DNA of 33,066 nucleotides from Rhodobacter sp. Its GTDB lineage: Bacteria; Pseudomonadota; Alphaproteobacteria; Rhodobacterales; Rhodobacteraceae. Positions within the stretch are counted from its first letter, which is position 1. Each line of letters starts with the position of its first letter. Location: the NCBI GenBank assembly GCA_022824145.1, contig JAJEAY010000071.1, positions 1-33,066 on the forward strand, written 5' to 3'. This document shows, piece by piece, positions 7,502 through 16,531 of the stretch. The notes below the pieces were generated by a model that was not told the DNA's origin, made no database searches, and saw nothing but the letters and a program-made list of their open reading frames with translations. A program made the translations under genes and the position numbers.

Positions 7502-8410
7502 TCACTGACCGGAACTCGGATCGGAGGCGGATCGCCTGTTTTCGAGTTCGATCTGGCGCTGCCTTTCCCGAAACCTCTCCCTGTCGGAGACGCTGTAATC
7601 GTCAACGCAGGAAGGGCACTGGACTCCTGCTTCATAGTCGCAGTGAAGCCTGTCGGCAGCACTTACCGGTCTTCCGCAGGCATGGCAGAGACTGTGGCTG
7701 CCTCTCGCCAATCCGTGTGTGACGCTGACACGCCCGTCGAATACATAGCATTCGCCGCGCCATGCGCTTTCGTCTTCCGGAACCTCTTCGAGATACTTCA
7801 GAATTCCGCCCTTGAGGTGGAATACGTTCCGGAAACCCCGTCCGATCAGGTAATTCGTGGCCTTTTCACAGCGGATCCCGCCGGTGCAGAACATTGCTAT
7901 CCGTCTGTTCACAAACCGCTCTTCGTTCGCATTCCACCATTCCGGAAACTCACCGAATCGATCTGTCATTGGATTGATCGAACCCTCAAAAGTGCCGATC
8001 GCCACCTCATAGTCGTTTCGTGTGTCGATGACAGAAACATCCGGCGACCTGATCAACTGGTTCCATTGTGCAGGCTCAACGTATTGTCCGGCCGCCGCCC
8101 GCGGGTCGACGTGCGTCTGACCCATCGTCACGATCTCTTTCTTCAGCCTGACCCTCATCTTCCGGAACGGCATCCGCTCGGCTTGGCTTTCCTTCCATTC
8201 CAGATCGCCGCATCCCGGCAATCGCCGGATTTCACCGATTACGTTGCTGATCCCAAAACGGCTACCTGCAATTGTTCCGTTGATGCCTTCGTGCGCGAGC
8301 AGCAGCGAACCCCGAACTTCATTCCGTGAGCAGGCATTGACGAGCACGGGCTTGATCGAAGCAGGATTCTCGAAATGCGTGAACTGATATAGCGTAGCGA
8401 CGGTCAGCAT
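7502..8410 (-). CDS. trhO: tRNA uridine-34 hydroxylase, rhodanese family
   Basis: 302 residues from the ATG at 8410, which has an AGGT-type ribosome site; a GTG three codons earlier is possible. The N-terminal acylphosphatase-like part (YQFTHFEN...GSLLLAHEGINGTIAGS) is followed by a rhodanese domain with the active-site loop FCTGGIRCEKA (C175, C181). A C-terminal Cys-rich tail carries CHAC and CPSC pairs. This architecture is that of TrhO (YceA), which makes 5-hydroxyuridine at the wobble position of certain tRNAs, independently of prephenate. It is divergent from the nicotinamidase gene across a 98-bp gap and is probably a single-gene unit. Confidence 0.92.
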   Translation of the reverse strand: MLTVATLYQFTHFENPASIKPVLVNACSRNEVRGSLLLAHEGINGTIAGSRFGISNVIGEIRRLPGCGDLEWKESQAERMPFRKMRVRLKKEIVTMGQTHVDPRAAAGQYVEPAQWNQLIRSPDVSVIDTRNDYEVAIGTFEGSINPMTDRFGEFPEWWNANEERFVNRRIAMFCTGGIRCEKATNYLIGRGFRNVFHLKGGILKYLEEVPEDESAWRGECYVFDGRVSVTHGLARGSHSLCHACGRPVSAADRLHCDYEAGVQCPSCVDDYSVSDRERFRERQRQIELENRRSASDPSSGQ

Positions 8411-8508
8411 AGGCTGCACCTAAGCCAGACCTGACCGCAACCGCAAGTCCCGGCATTGACGGACCCGGGTTCGAGGCTTACCCAATATGCAAATTAAGGA
8501 ATCGGTCG

Positions 8509-9108
8509 ATGCGAAACGAGGCTCTTATAGTCATCGACGTGCAGAACGACTTCTGTCCGGGCGGTACGCTTGCCGTGCCCGACGGCGACGGAATCGTACC
8601 GGGAGTCAACGCCATGATGGCTGAATATCCAGTCGTGGTTCTGACCCAGGACTGGCATCCCGCAAACCATTCCTCCTTCGCTTCCCAGCACCCCGGTTCG
8701 CAGCTCTTCGAGATAACCGACATGCCATACGGTTCGCAGGTACTCTGGCCTGATCACTGCATCCAGGGAACTTACGGCGCCGAATTCCATTCCGGGCTTG
8801 AGGCGGCACGTGCCGATCTGATCATCCGAAAGGGATTCAATCCAGGCATAGACAGCTATTCGGCTTTCTTCGAAAACGACCGCAGCACTCCGACTGGACT
8901 GGAAGGCTATCTGCGAACGCGCGGAATTGACTCGCTGATCCTGGTAGGGCTCGCCACCGACTTCTGCGTCAGCTACTCAGCGGTCGATGCCGCAGGGCTC
9001 GGCTTCACAGTGCGTGTCAATCCCGATCTCTGCCGAGCCATTGATCTTGACGGCTCTCTCGCTGCCGCAAGGAAGAGCATGGCGTCCGCCGGAGTTGAGG
9101 TCGGTTGA
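8509..9108 (+). CDS. pncA: Nicotinamidase
   Basis: 199 residues, usual length. It hydrolyses nicotinamide to nicotinate and ammonia in the cytoplasm, the first step of NAD salvage. The catalytic triad is visible as D10 (VIDVQNDFCPGG), K108 (IIRKGFNP) and C153 (GLATDFCVSYSAVDA). Metal ligands come from DWHPANH (D48, H50, H54) and WPDHCIQGT (H83). AAGGA lies 8 bases before the ATG. A weak promoter candidate (TTGACG at 8456, TACCCA 17 bases on) sits in the divergent gap with trhO. The next gene, nicotinate phosphoribosyltransferase, starts 4 bases after the stop, so the two form an operon. Confidence 0.95.
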   Translation: MRNEALIVIDVQNDFCPGGTLAVPDGDGIVPGVNAMMAEYPVVVLTQDWHPANHSSFASQHPGSQLFEITDMPYGSQVLWPDHCIQGTYGAEFHSGLEAARADLIIRKGFNPGIDSYSAFFENDRSTPTGLEGYLRTRGIDSLILVGLATDFCVSYSAVDAAGLGFTVRVNPDLCRAIDLDGSLAAARKSMASAGVEVG

Positions 9109-9112
9109 TCCC

Positions 9113-10405
9113 ATGGTGGACATCGCTACCCGAGTTTACAACCACAAGTGGAAGATCGATCCGATCGTCCGGTCCTTGATCGACAACGATTTCTACAAGC
9201 TTCTGATGTGCCAGTCTGTGTTTCGCAACCGGCCTGACGCGACCGTCACTTTCAGCCTGATCAACCGAACCCGCTCAATTCGGCTTGCGGAACTGGTGGA
9301 CGAGGGTGAACTGCGCGAGCAGCTGGACCATATCCGTTCGCTTTCGCTGACCCGGCGCGAAAGCACCTGGCTGCGCGGAAACACGTTTTATGGCAAACGG
9401 CAGATGTTCACCCCGGAATTCATGGAATGGTTTGAGCGCCTCCGTCTGCCTCCATACGAACTGGAAATCCGTGACGGTCAGTACGAGCTGACATTCGAAG
9501 GTGCCTGGCCCGAGGTCATGCTTTGGGAAATTCCGGCGCTTGCCGTGCTCATGGAACTGCGCGGGCGAACCGTACTTAACTCCATGCGCAGGTTCGAGCT
9601 ACAGGTGCTCTATGCCGGCGCCATGACGAAACTCTGGCAGACGATTGAGAGACTGCGAAGAGTGCAGGGGCTTCGCATTGCTGATTTCGGCACCCGCAGA
9701 CGGCATTCGTTCCTTTGGCAGGACTGGTGTGTGCAGGCGATGATCGAGGGTCTCGGCGAAAAATTCGTCGGCACCTCCAACTGCCTGATTGCGATGCACC
9801 GGGACATCGAGGCAATTGGCACCAACGCACATGAACTGCCGATGGTTTACTGTGCGCTTGCCGACAGTGACGAAGCGCTCGCCAATGCTCCCTATGATGT
9901 GCTGTCGGACTGGCAGGATGAGCACGAGGGCAATCTTCGGATCATTCTTCCCGATACATATGGCACCGGGGGGTTTCTGAAGAACGCACCGGACTGGCTG
10001 GCAGGATGGACCGGAATCCGAATTGATTCCGGCGATCCAGCTGAAGGGGCCGAGTCCGCAATCCGCTGGTGGCAGGACCGCGGAGAAGACCCCCGCGAAA
10101 AGCTCGTGATCTTCTCTGACGGATTGGATGCGGAGCGGATTGAGGAACTGCATCGGCAGTTCCATGAGCGGGTGCGGGTCAGTTTCGGGTGGGGTACGCT
10201 ACTTACAAACGATTTCCGCGGCCTTGCCTCCGGCGATTCGCTCGCTCCGTTCTCATTGGTCTGCAAGGCGGTTTCCGTCAACGGACGGCCGACTGTGAAG
10301 CTATCCGACAATCCGAACAAATCCATTGGACCGGTTGACGAGATCGCTCGTTACAGACGGATATTTCAGGTTGGGCGCCAGAAAGCGCTGGAAGTCCATG
10401 TCTGA
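9113..10405 (+). CDS. pncB: Nicotinate phosphoribosyltransferase
   Basis: 430 residues from the ATG at 9113, 4 bases after the pncA stop; a longer frame running back into pncA is rejected. It converts nicotinate and phosphoribosyl pyrophosphate to nicotinate mononucleotide with ATP. Signatures are LIDNDFYKLLMCQSVF near the N-terminus, DFGTRRRHSF (191-200), FVGTSNCLIA and IGTNAHELPM, where H240 is the residue that becomes phosphorylated in the family. GIRIDSGDPAEGAE and IIFSDGLD-like segments (here VIFSDGLD) complete the phosphoribosyl site. With pncA it forms a complete two-step nicotinamide salvage operon. Confidence 0.95.
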   Translation: MVDIATRVYNHKWKIDPIVRSLIDNDFYKLLMCQSVFRNRPDATVTFSLINRTRSIRLAELVDEGELREQLDHIRSLSLTRRESTWLRGNTFYGKRQMFTPEFMEWFERLRLPPYELEIRDGQYELTFEGAWPEVMLWEIPALAVLMELRGRTVLNSMRRFELQVLYAGAMTKLWQTIERLRRVQGLRIADFGTRRRHSFLWQDWCVQAMIEGLGEKFVGTSNCLIAMHRDIEAIGTNAHELPMVYCALADSDEALANAPYDVLSDWQDEHEGNLRIILPDTYGTGGFLKNAPDWLAGWTGIRIDSGDPAEGAESAIRWWQDRGEDPREKLVIFSDGLDAERIEELHRQFHERVRVSFGWGTLLTNDFRGLASGDSLAPFSLVCKAVSVNGRPTVKLSDNPNKSIGPVDEIARYRRIFQVGRQKALEVHV

Positions 10406-10473
10406 CCGCTGCGGGCTGCTGACACCTTCGAACGCGCGTTTCCAGGATTTCCTGACACACTCACACCTGAAGA

Positions 10474-10494
10474 CCGTTTCGTTGCCTGAAACGG
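10474..10494 (+). terminator. Candidate terminator hairpin after pncB
   Basis: CCGTTTC (10474-10480), 7-base loop, GAAACGG (10488-10494), 69 bases past the pncB stop. No T-run follows, so the call is tentative. The rest of 10406-10586 holds nothing recognised. Confidence 0.35.
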
Positions 10495-10586
10495 AATTCG
10501 ATTCCCGACGTGGCCTCCGTCAGCCTGTCCGGAGCGGAGTCGCCGATGCGGCGGAAGCCCAGATACCCGCTCGGCGTAACCATGCC

Positions 10587-11069
10587 TTAGCGGATTCTGA
10601 ACGCCTCCTCCGGGGTCATGTAGCCCAGCGCCTTCCTCGGACGCGCGTTCAGGATGTCCTGCACCTCCCGGACCTGTCCGTCCGTCACCTTCCGGAAGTC
10701 CGTGCCCTTCGGGAAGTATCCCTGCAGAAGCCCGTTCGTGTGCTCGTTGAGACCTCTTTCCGCGGAGTGGCAGGGACGGGGGAGGAAGAACCCCGCGCCG
10801 AGCGCCTCCGACACCGCGGCGTGGCCCGCGAACTCCTTGCCGTTGTCCGACGTTACCGTGAGGACGGGCGCGGAGACGGACGCCAGCATGCCAGCCATGG
10901 CCCCGCAGACCGCGTCCGGCTTCCGGCTGTCAAGCCTCTGGAAAAGCGACAGTTTCGTGGCCCGGTCCACCAGCGTCACCACCGACCCGCCGTTGCCCTT
11001 CCCCACCACCCTGTCCGTCCCTGTCTCCGTCGCCACCGCTAGCGAGCGCCTCCTGGAAATGGTGCACAA
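10587..11069 (-). pseudogene. IS30-family transposase, C-terminal fragment
   Basis: About 160 residues of the IS30 integrase-like domain remain: VVGKGNGGSVVTLVDRATK, TSDNGKEFAGH, NEHTNGLLQGYFPKGTDF and DILNARPRKALGYMTPEEAF at the end. The acidic catalytic residues appear to be kept, but the N-terminal DNA-binding half (roughly 150 or more residues) is absent. Sequence upstream (11070-11236) shows no IS30 resemblance. The fragment cannot be active alone. Its left side ends at a proper stop codon, so truncation is on the 5' side, next to the tnpB-bearing element. Confidence 0.88.
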
Positions 11070-11236
11070 CCTTCCCGCCCAGCATTTGGATTCCGTTTAA
11101 CATTGGAAGTATCAGGGTCAGAAGGGTGCCGCTCAGAATCAGCGCTGGCTGCCGAAATTGGCGCAGTCCGTACTTTTTCACATTTTGCTCGGACGTTCCG
11201 CTTTCCCGCCGCATTTTCCCGTACCCGCCATAACTA

Positions 11237-11250
11237 GGGGAATTATATAC
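11237..11250 (+). repeat. Left inverted terminal repeat
   Basis: GGGGAATTATATAC; exact inverse at 12447-12460. The following bases GAAAGT also match the IS1595-type right edge (CAAAGT). Confidence 0.7.
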
Positions 11251-11260
11251 GAAAGTGCCA

Positions 11261-12255
11261 TCAGGCCGCCTCCGCACTGATTTCACGGGTCGCAGGGGTG
11301 GCCGACGCCAACGCCCCTCGCCGTGCAGATGCGGCAGTCCCGGACGCCAGGATGTTCCTCCCCGCGTTGACGTCGGCGCTAGCCGAATGGCCGCAGGCCA
11401 CGCAGACGAACTCCGCCTGAGATCTGCGGCTGGCGGCGTCCGCCGCTCCGCACTCATGGCATGTCTGCGATGTACAGGCCGCCGGAACGTGGATGACGTT
11501 CGCGGCCTTGCATTCCAGCATCGCGGCGAAGGCCGTCCAGCCCGTCCCGGCGATCGCCCGGTTCAGGCCGGCCTTCTGTCTCACGTTCCTTCCCGGGCTT
11601 TCCGCGGCCCCTTTTGCCGAACGGGTCATGCCCCTGACGTTCAGCCTCTCCAGAACGACCGTTCCGGCCCTCTCCGCGATCTAGCGGCTGACCTGATGCT
11701 GCCTGTCGCGGTAGCGGTTCGCGGCCCTGCGCCGCGCCTTCGCAAGCCGGCGCCTCGCCCGCTCCCGGCGCCTGCCGCCCTTACTGCGGACTGCCATGCC
11801 GCCCAGCCCGGGAAGATGGATCCTGCCGCCGCGTATCCTGACGCCGGACACGGCGCTGAAGCTGTCGAACGAGCGCCTGCTCCTGAATTTCGGGAAGCCC
11901 GGCGCTCCGCCTGCCTTCGCCCGCCGGAAGAACGCCCTGAACGCTTCGTCCAGCCGTTTCAGCGTGCCGCGCTGCACGGCCACGGGACACGCCGCCATTC
12001 CGCGGATGTCGCGGCGGCATTCCGTCAGGCTTTGAACTGGCCGTAGAGCGTAAGGCCCTTTCCGGTTTTCCGGTAGGGTCGATGCGCTCCTCCAGGGCTA
12101 CGTTGCAGAGCTGCCGCTGGTCCTCGAGCATGGCCTCCAGCCACCTCCAAAGATCATTCCTGATTCGCTGAACATACGAGGAGCCGGTATGCGATCTGCC
12201 TGCCGGCGGGGGCAGGAGCCGTTCGGGTTCCTTCCCCGCATCGGACGGTCTTCAT
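11261..12255 (-). pseudogene. tnpB: Decayed RNA-guided nuclease gene tnpB
   Basis: Pieces of TnpB lie in order over three frames. The N-terminus (ATG near 12255) has GRQIAYRL, then RQLCNVALEERI and GKGLTLYGQF. The central part is VAVQRGTLKRLDEAFRAFF and GFPKFRSRRSFDSFSAV. A basic helix follows, then an in-frame TAG at about 11678-11680, the RuvC-II segment VVLERLNVRGM, the zinc finger (CHEC and CVAC pairs) and ADVNAGRNIL with the RuvC-III Asp. The RuvC-I Asp segment, expected between HLPGLGGMAVR and the basic helix, is missing, an apparent deletion of roughly 100 residues. Frameshifts, a stop and this deletion make the gene dead. Its 3' end is only 10 bases from the left inverted repeat, where a guide RNA would end in a living element. 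Confidence 0.88.
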
Positions 12256-12446
12256 GGCCATCCCCCTCACGGCTGCGCAGGACGCGGCCGGGGAGCCGCC
12301 AGGCTTCCTGCCGCGAATCAGTCTGACAGCCATAGGACGGCATGTGCCGGAAGCGGACGCGGAACATCCAGCCGCAGTCCGCGGGTCTCGGCGACGGCCC
12401 CTGTGACCCGTGAAATCAGCACCGAGGCGGCCAGCCGGCTAGCCAA

Positions 12447-12460
12447 GTATATAATTCCCC
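12447..12460 (-). repeat. Right inverted terminal repeat
   Basis: GTATATAATTCCCC on the plus strand, the exact inverse of 11237-11250. It differs by one base from 3414-3427 at the edge of the IS1595-type element. Beyond 14 bases, similarity to the left end stops. Confidence 0.7.
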
Positions 12461-12795
12461 AAAAGAACGACGCGGATCCAATCTAAGGTGCGGAGGTAGC
12501 AGCCGATACGCAAGAACAGCCGTCTCTCGGCGGACTTCCAGCAATCTTTGCGAACCGCTGTCTGGTCCGGGCCGGACGGATCTGTCCAAACGCAGCGTTC
12601 TGACAGCAGGTGCAGTGCCGTCGGACTCGCCTCTGAGTGAATTCGGCTTTGCAATATGCGCAAACGCGTTTGTTTTTCAAAGCCCGCTTGGCGTTCCCAA
12701 CTCCCGAAATTCACGCATTCCTCTTGGCCGAATTCCGAGGCGGAATCCGCCGAGGCGCCGATCCCGCGATACATCTGGAATCCGGCTGTATAGAT
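12461..12795. other. Intergenic with possible zinc-finger gene relic and hairpin
   Basis: On the minus strand a short frame (12483-12680) starts MKNKRVCAYCKAEFTQ and then continues plausibly only in a second frame (SEASPTALHLLSERC). This suggests a frameshifted relic of a small Cys-rich zinc-finger protein of the CAYC...F.C..RC type. Near the end of the molybdenum-hydroxylase operon there is a 5-bp stem (GGCGG 12739-12743, CCGCC 12747-12751) inside a direct repeat of CGAGGCG, which might aid termination. Confidence 0.35.
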
Positions 12796-15174
12796 TCAGA
12801 TTTTCCCGAGAACCTTCAGAATTCGCTCAGGCGTCATCGGCATCCGGTCTATCCGCGCACCCAAGGGGCGGAGTGCGTCATTCACTGCATTCATCACAGC
12901 TGCGGGAGCGCCTCCGGTCCCGGCCTCCCCGGCGCCTTTGGCGCCGAGAACGGATGTCTTGGTCGGAGTTTCCACATGCTTGACCACAATATCGGGCATC
13001 TCCACCGCCATCGGGACAAGATAATCCGCCATGGTGGCGTTCAACAGTTGCCCGTCTTCAGAGTAAAGGCATTCCTCGTAGAGTGCCCCGCCGATTCCCT
13101 GAACAACGCCGCCACGTATCTGTTCGTCCACAAGGAGCGGATTGATGACGCGCCCGCAATCCTCAACTGCCCAGAAACCCAGGATCTTGACCAGACCGGT
13201 ATCGGTGTCGACCTCCACATGGGCGGCCATCGCTCCGTTGGTGAACACGAATGGAAAGTCGGTTACCCGGTAGTGGCGTGTTGCCATCAGTTCCGGCTTC
13301 AGGTCTGCGGGAAGCTCGTTTCCGCGGTAATATACGGTCCGTGCAAGGTCAGCGAGACTCATTCGCTCGGCCCCGCTCGTTCCGTCAACAACCGACCCGC
13401 CTCGGATATCAAGCGCTTCCGGTTCCGTCTGAAGCATGACAGCGGCAACGTCGAGAACCTGGCTCCTGAGCGCTCGGGCAGCCAGCAGGGTTGCCTCACC
13501 ACCGATTCCCGCGCCGCGTGACGCCCAGGTTCCCCCGCCATAAGGAACTGCATCCGTGTCCCCGGTCGTAACCCGCACGCGGTCCATCGGCACCCCGAAG
13601 ACATCGGCGGCGATCTGTGCGAGAACCGTGTTCGTGCCCTGGCCCTGTTCTGTGACAGATGAAGAAACCCGAAGGCTTCCTCCGGCGTCGAGCCGAACGG
13701 TCGCGCCGTCCTGAGCCGAAATCGGCGCTCCGCCAACCCCGTAGAACATCGGCGACGGATTGGTGACCTCCACCATGGAAACGAGTCCGATTCCCCGATG
13801 AACGCCGTTTCCAAGCGCCTCTTTCTGGGAAACGCGCAGGTCCGGGTACCCCATCGTCTCCACGAGTGTCTCAAGGGCGCGGTGGTGCGAAAGGTCGTCT
13901 AGCTTCATTCCGGAGGCGGAACTGCGGGGATAGCTGGTGTCGGCCATCAGGTTGCGGCGCCTGATCTCAACCGGATCCATTCCGATGGCGGCTGCCGCCT
14001 CCTCCAGCAGTCCGTCGGCAACCGCCATCGCGACCGGATGCCCGACCGCGCGGTACTGGCACATCATGTTCTTGTTCTGGAAGACCACCGTCGCCTTCGC
14101 GCTGTAGTTCGGCACCACGTATGGGGCCCCGGTAAGATTCAGGATCTGGTTCGCTTCGATCGCCGAAGTTCGTGGATACATTGAGTAAGGCCCAATGCCG
14201 GTCAGGTCATTGAAGGCAAGAGCCTGGATGCATCCCTCACGGTCAACGCCGATGCGCGCGGTCACGATATGTTCGCGGGCATGAATGTCGCTGAGGAAAC
14301 TCTCGTATCGGTCGGCAACGAACTTTATCGGGCGGCCCAGCATAACTGCGGCTGCCGCAGTCGCGATCTCGTCGCCGTAGGTATGGATCTTAATCCCGAA
14401 CGATCCGCCAACATCCTTGGCAACGACCCGCACGTCTTCTTCAGCCAAACCAAGATGTTTCGCGAGAATGAACTGCATCATATGGGGGGCCTGGCCCGAG
14501 TACCAGAACGTCAGGCGGCCCTCCGAGGGATCGTATTCCACGACCGTTGCCCGGGGTTCCAGCGTGACACCTGTATGCCGCCCGAATCTAAAGGTCCGCT
14601 CCACAGCCGTAATGTCATCCTTGGCAAAGGCGGCATGGACATCGCCCGCTTCGACTGTCCGTTCCCACGCGAGGTTTGAATCGAATTCCGCGTGGATCAC
14701 CGGTGTCCCAGGATAGAGTGCGGCTTCGGCGTCGCAGGTGGCTTCCAGGGGTTCCAGGTCTGCCTCGATCAGCGCCACGGCATCCTCGGCCTCGGCTCTG
14801 CTGCGGGCGACAGCCATGGCTATCGGCTCGCCCTGCCAACGTGCGCGGTCAACTGCCAGCGGCATCTGCGGTGCGCTGCGCAGTCCGGCCAGATGGGTCA
14901 GAACACCGACATAGGGTTTCACTGTCGCGACCAGGTCAGCGCCAGTGAGAATCCTGACCACTCCCGGCGCAGCGCGTGCCGCGTCAAGGTCGAAGCCGCG
15001 GATTTCCGCATGGGAATACGGAGACCGCAGAAACGCCGCATGCAGCATACGTGGCAGTTGAAGATCGTCGACAAAGGCGCCGCGGCCCTCAAGAAGTCGC
15101 CTTGCGTCCGGACGCTCGACCGAGTGCCCGATCGGGCCGCGCGGGCGGTCAAACTCTGTTGCCGGCCCGGTCAT
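12796..15174 (-). CDS. Molybdenum hydroxylase large (Mo-binding) subunit, CoxL/XdhB type
   Basis: 792 residues, typical of xanthine dehydrogenase/CO dehydrogenase family large subunits, which bind molybdopterin cytosine dinucleotide and hydroxylate a substrate with water as oxygen donor. Seen are the N-terminal GHSVERPDARRLLEGRGAFV, DVGGSFG (254-260) and the cofactor-proximal loop NMMCQYRAVGHP (369-380). The catalytic Glu lies in GAKGAGEAG (E750). The loop lacks the AYxCSFR motif of form I CO dehydrogenase, so CO is not the likely substrate. It is the last gene of a three-gene operon with overlapping stops and starts. An aromatic, N-heteroaromatic or aldehyde substrate is likely but cannot be specified. 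No XdhC/CoxD-type maturation gene is in the window. Confidence 0.9.
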   Translation of the reverse strand: MTGPATEFDRPRGPIGHSVERPDARRLLEGRGAFVDDLQLPRMLHAAFLRSPYSHAEIRGFDLDAARAAPGVVRILTGADLVATVKPYVGVLTHLAGLRSAPQMPLAVDRARWQGEPIAMAVARSRAEAEDAVALIEADLEPLEATCDAEAALYPGTPVIHAEFDSNLAWERTVEAGDVHAAFAKDDITAVERTFRFGRHTGVTLEPRATVVEYDPSEGRLTFWYSGQAPHMMQFILAKHLGLAEEDVRVVAKDVGGSFGIKIHTYGDEIATAAAAVMLGRPIKFVADRYESFLSDIHAREHIVTARIGVDREGCIQALAFNDLTGIGPYSMYPRTSAIEANQILNLTGAPYVVPNYSAKATVVFQNKNMMCQYRAVGHPVAMAVADGLLEEAAAAIGMDPVEIRRRNLMADTSYPRSSASGMKLDDLSHHRALETLVETMGYPDLRVSQKEALGNGVHRGIGLVSMVEVTNPSPMFYGVGGAPISAQDGATVRLDAGGSLRVSSSVTEQGQGTNTVLAQIAADVFGVPMDRVRVTTGDTDAVPYGGGTWASRGAGIGGEATLLAARALRSQVLDVAAVMLQTEPEALDIRGGSVVDGTSGAERMSLADLARTVYYRGNELPADLKPELMATRHYRVTDFPFVFTNGAMAAHVEVDTDTGLVKILGFWAVEDCGRVINPLLVDEQIRGGVVQGIGGALYEECLYSEDGQLLNATMADYLVPMAVEMPDIVVKHVETPTKTSVLGAKGAGEAGTGGAPAAVMNAVNDALRPLGARIDRMPMTPERILKVLGKI

Positions 15175-15650
15175 GTGCCGTTATCCGCTTCGATGACTTC
15201 GGCGATCGCGTCCACGATGGACTGATAGCCGGTGCATCTGCAGTAATTGCCTGAGATATGCCTTCGGATCATTTCCCGATCCGCAGATCCGCCGCCCTCG
15301 ACGTATTCAAGCGCAGAGACAAGCATTCCGGGCGTGCAGTAACCGCATTGAACGGCGTTATGTGCCTTAAACGCCCTCCGCAGGCGTTCCCCACGGTTGG
15401 TTTGAGCAAGGCCCTCGACAGTTATGACGTCTGCGCCGTCGGCCTGAACCGCAAGCATCAGGCAACCGCGAAGCGCGACTCCGTTGACTTCGACGGTACA
15501 TGCGCCGCAGACGCCATGCTCACAGCCGGCATGGCTGCCCGTAAAGCCGGCTTCGCTACGGATGAAGTCAACCAGGTTCATGCGCACGGGCACTTCGGCC
15601 GATACCGGTTCGCCGTTCACCGTCACCGTGATGCGTTCATGCTGGCTCAT
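15171..15650 (-). CDS. Molybdenum hydroxylase 2Fe-2S subunit, CoxS type
   Basis: 159 residues from the ATG at 15650, which overlaps the stop of the FAD subunit gene as ATGA; a longer frame is rejected. The protein carries two [2Fe-2S] clusters that pass electrons from the Mo site to FAD. The plant-ferredoxin-type site is C43, C48, C51 and C63 (AGCEHGVCGAC...RGC). The C-terminal helical site is C102, C105, C137 and C139 (QCGYCTPGM...NYCRCTGY). All eight ligands are present. Its stop overlaps the start of the large subunit gene by 4 bases, indicating translational coupling and equal subunit output. Confidence 0.93.
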   Translation of the reverse strand: MSQHERITVTVNGEPVSAEVPVRMNLVDFIRSEAGFTGSHAGCEHGVCGACTVEVNGVALRGCLMLAVQADGADVITVEGLAQTNRGERLRRAFKAHNAVQCGYCTPGMLVSALEYVEGGGSADREMIRRHISGNYCRCTGYQSIVDAIAEVIEADNGT

Positions 15651-16474
15651 GCCGTCGCCTCGGCCCAGGCGCGGCGTAGGACAGCACCTGCCCATTGCCG
15701 CTTCGCGTCCGGCCCGCCGTTCAGGTCACCGGCGAATCCTATCTCTTCAAGCGCCGCTATGGCGCTGTCCAGATCATCTGGATTCCGGGCGAGAACGGCT
15801 TCGGCGCCCGTAGCGCGCAGGGCGCGGTCCGCCACTGAAAACAGCGCGATGCGGGGGCGAGTTCCAGCATTTGCGACCGCAGCGCCTGCCATGGCGTAGT
15901 CACCGTGGCGCCGGCACACTTCATGAAACCCAAAGCGGGAAGCGGAATCTGACACTGGAATCGACACCGATTCGATAAGATCCGCCTGCGCCAGCGCTGT
16001 TTCAAATGGCCCAAGAAAGAATCCATCAGCCGCCAGGTTCCGCCGGCCGTTCGGCCCAATCACGTGGATCACTGCCTGAAGCGCCAGCATCACCGCCGGC
16101 AGTTCCGCTGCTGGATCCGCAAGCGCCAGGCTTCCGCCGATTGTGCCCCTGTTGCGTATTGCGGAATGGGCAATATGCGGCAAAGCCTTGGCCAACAGGG
16201 GTGCAAGCGACGAAAGGTCTGGGTAGGAGGCGAGTTCCGAGTAGCGGTTCATGGCTCCGATTCGAAGATGCCCGTTCTCAACTGCAATCCCGCAGAGTTC
16301 GGCAATGCCATTGAGATCCACCAGAACGTCCGGCTGGGCGAGTCGGAAGTTCATCATCGGCATAAGGCTCTGTCCGCCCGCAAGTGGCGCGGCGTCACTG
16401 TCCGGATCGTCGAGGAGTTCAATCGCGTCGGCAAGCGAATCGGGTCTCTCGTATCGGAATTCAGCTGGTTTCAT
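15647..16474 (-). CDS. Molybdenum hydroxylase FAD subunit, CoxM type
   Basis: 275 residues from the ATG at 16474. The open frame extends about 230 codons upstream, but family similarity begins at MKPAEFRYERPDS, so the shorter start is used. FAD-binding motifs are AGGQSLMPMMNFR (32-44) and IRNRGTIGGSLALADP (106-121), both intact. It is the first gene of the operon M-S-L, with a 117-bp divergent gap to an OsmC gene that should hold both promoters. It delivers electrons from the iron-sulfur subunit to an acceptor. Confidence 0.92.
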   Translation of the reverse strand: MKPAEFRYERPDSLADAIELLDDPDSDAAPLAGGQSLMPMMNFRLAQPDVLVDLNGIAELCGIAVENGHLRIGAMNRYSELASYPDLSSLAPLLAKALPHIAHSAIRNRGTIGGSLALADPAAELPAVMLALQAVIHVIGPNGRRNLAADGFFLGPFETALAQADLIESVSIPVSDSASRFGFHEVCRRHGDYAMAGAAVANAGTRPRIALFSVADRALRATGAEAVLARNPDDLDSAIAALEEIGFAGDLNGGPDAKRQWAGAVLRRAWAEATA

Positions 16475-16531
16475 CGTTCCAGTGGACCGCCTGCAGTCAT
16501 CGAACCGTCGGTTCTTGCTCATCTCAGCTAC

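Larger units (their letters stand above)
11237..12460. mobile_element. 1.2-kb element with 14-bp inverted ends containing a decayed tnpB
   Basis: Perfect 14-bp inverted repeats (GGGGAATTATATAC at 11237-11250; its reverse complement at 12447-12460) bracket a broken tnpB gene. IS200/IS605-type and tnpB-only elements do not normally have terminal inverted repeats. The repeats instead resemble the right edge of the IS1595-type element at 3427 (20 of the first 24 bases for the left end). This may therefore be a non-autonomous IS1595-type element that picked up a tnpB fragment. No target-site duplication is visible (flanks CATAACTA and AAAAGAAC). Confidence 0.6.

Noticed and set aside
7373..8329. 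Plus-strand open frame of 318 codons opposite trhO
   Set aside because: It is the antisense shadow of a clear TrhO gene and has no family resemblance.
11261..12255. Nuclease-dead TnpB acting as an RNA-guided regulator (TldR-like)
   Set aside because: RuvC-I is missing, but the reading frame is also broken by a stop and by frameshifts in the N-terminal half, so no intact protein can be made.
12796..16474. Carbon monoxide dehydrogenase (coxMSL) in the strict sense
   Set aside because: The large subunit has QYRAVGHP where form I CO dehydrogenase has AYxCSFR, so only the general Mo-hydroxylase family is claimed.
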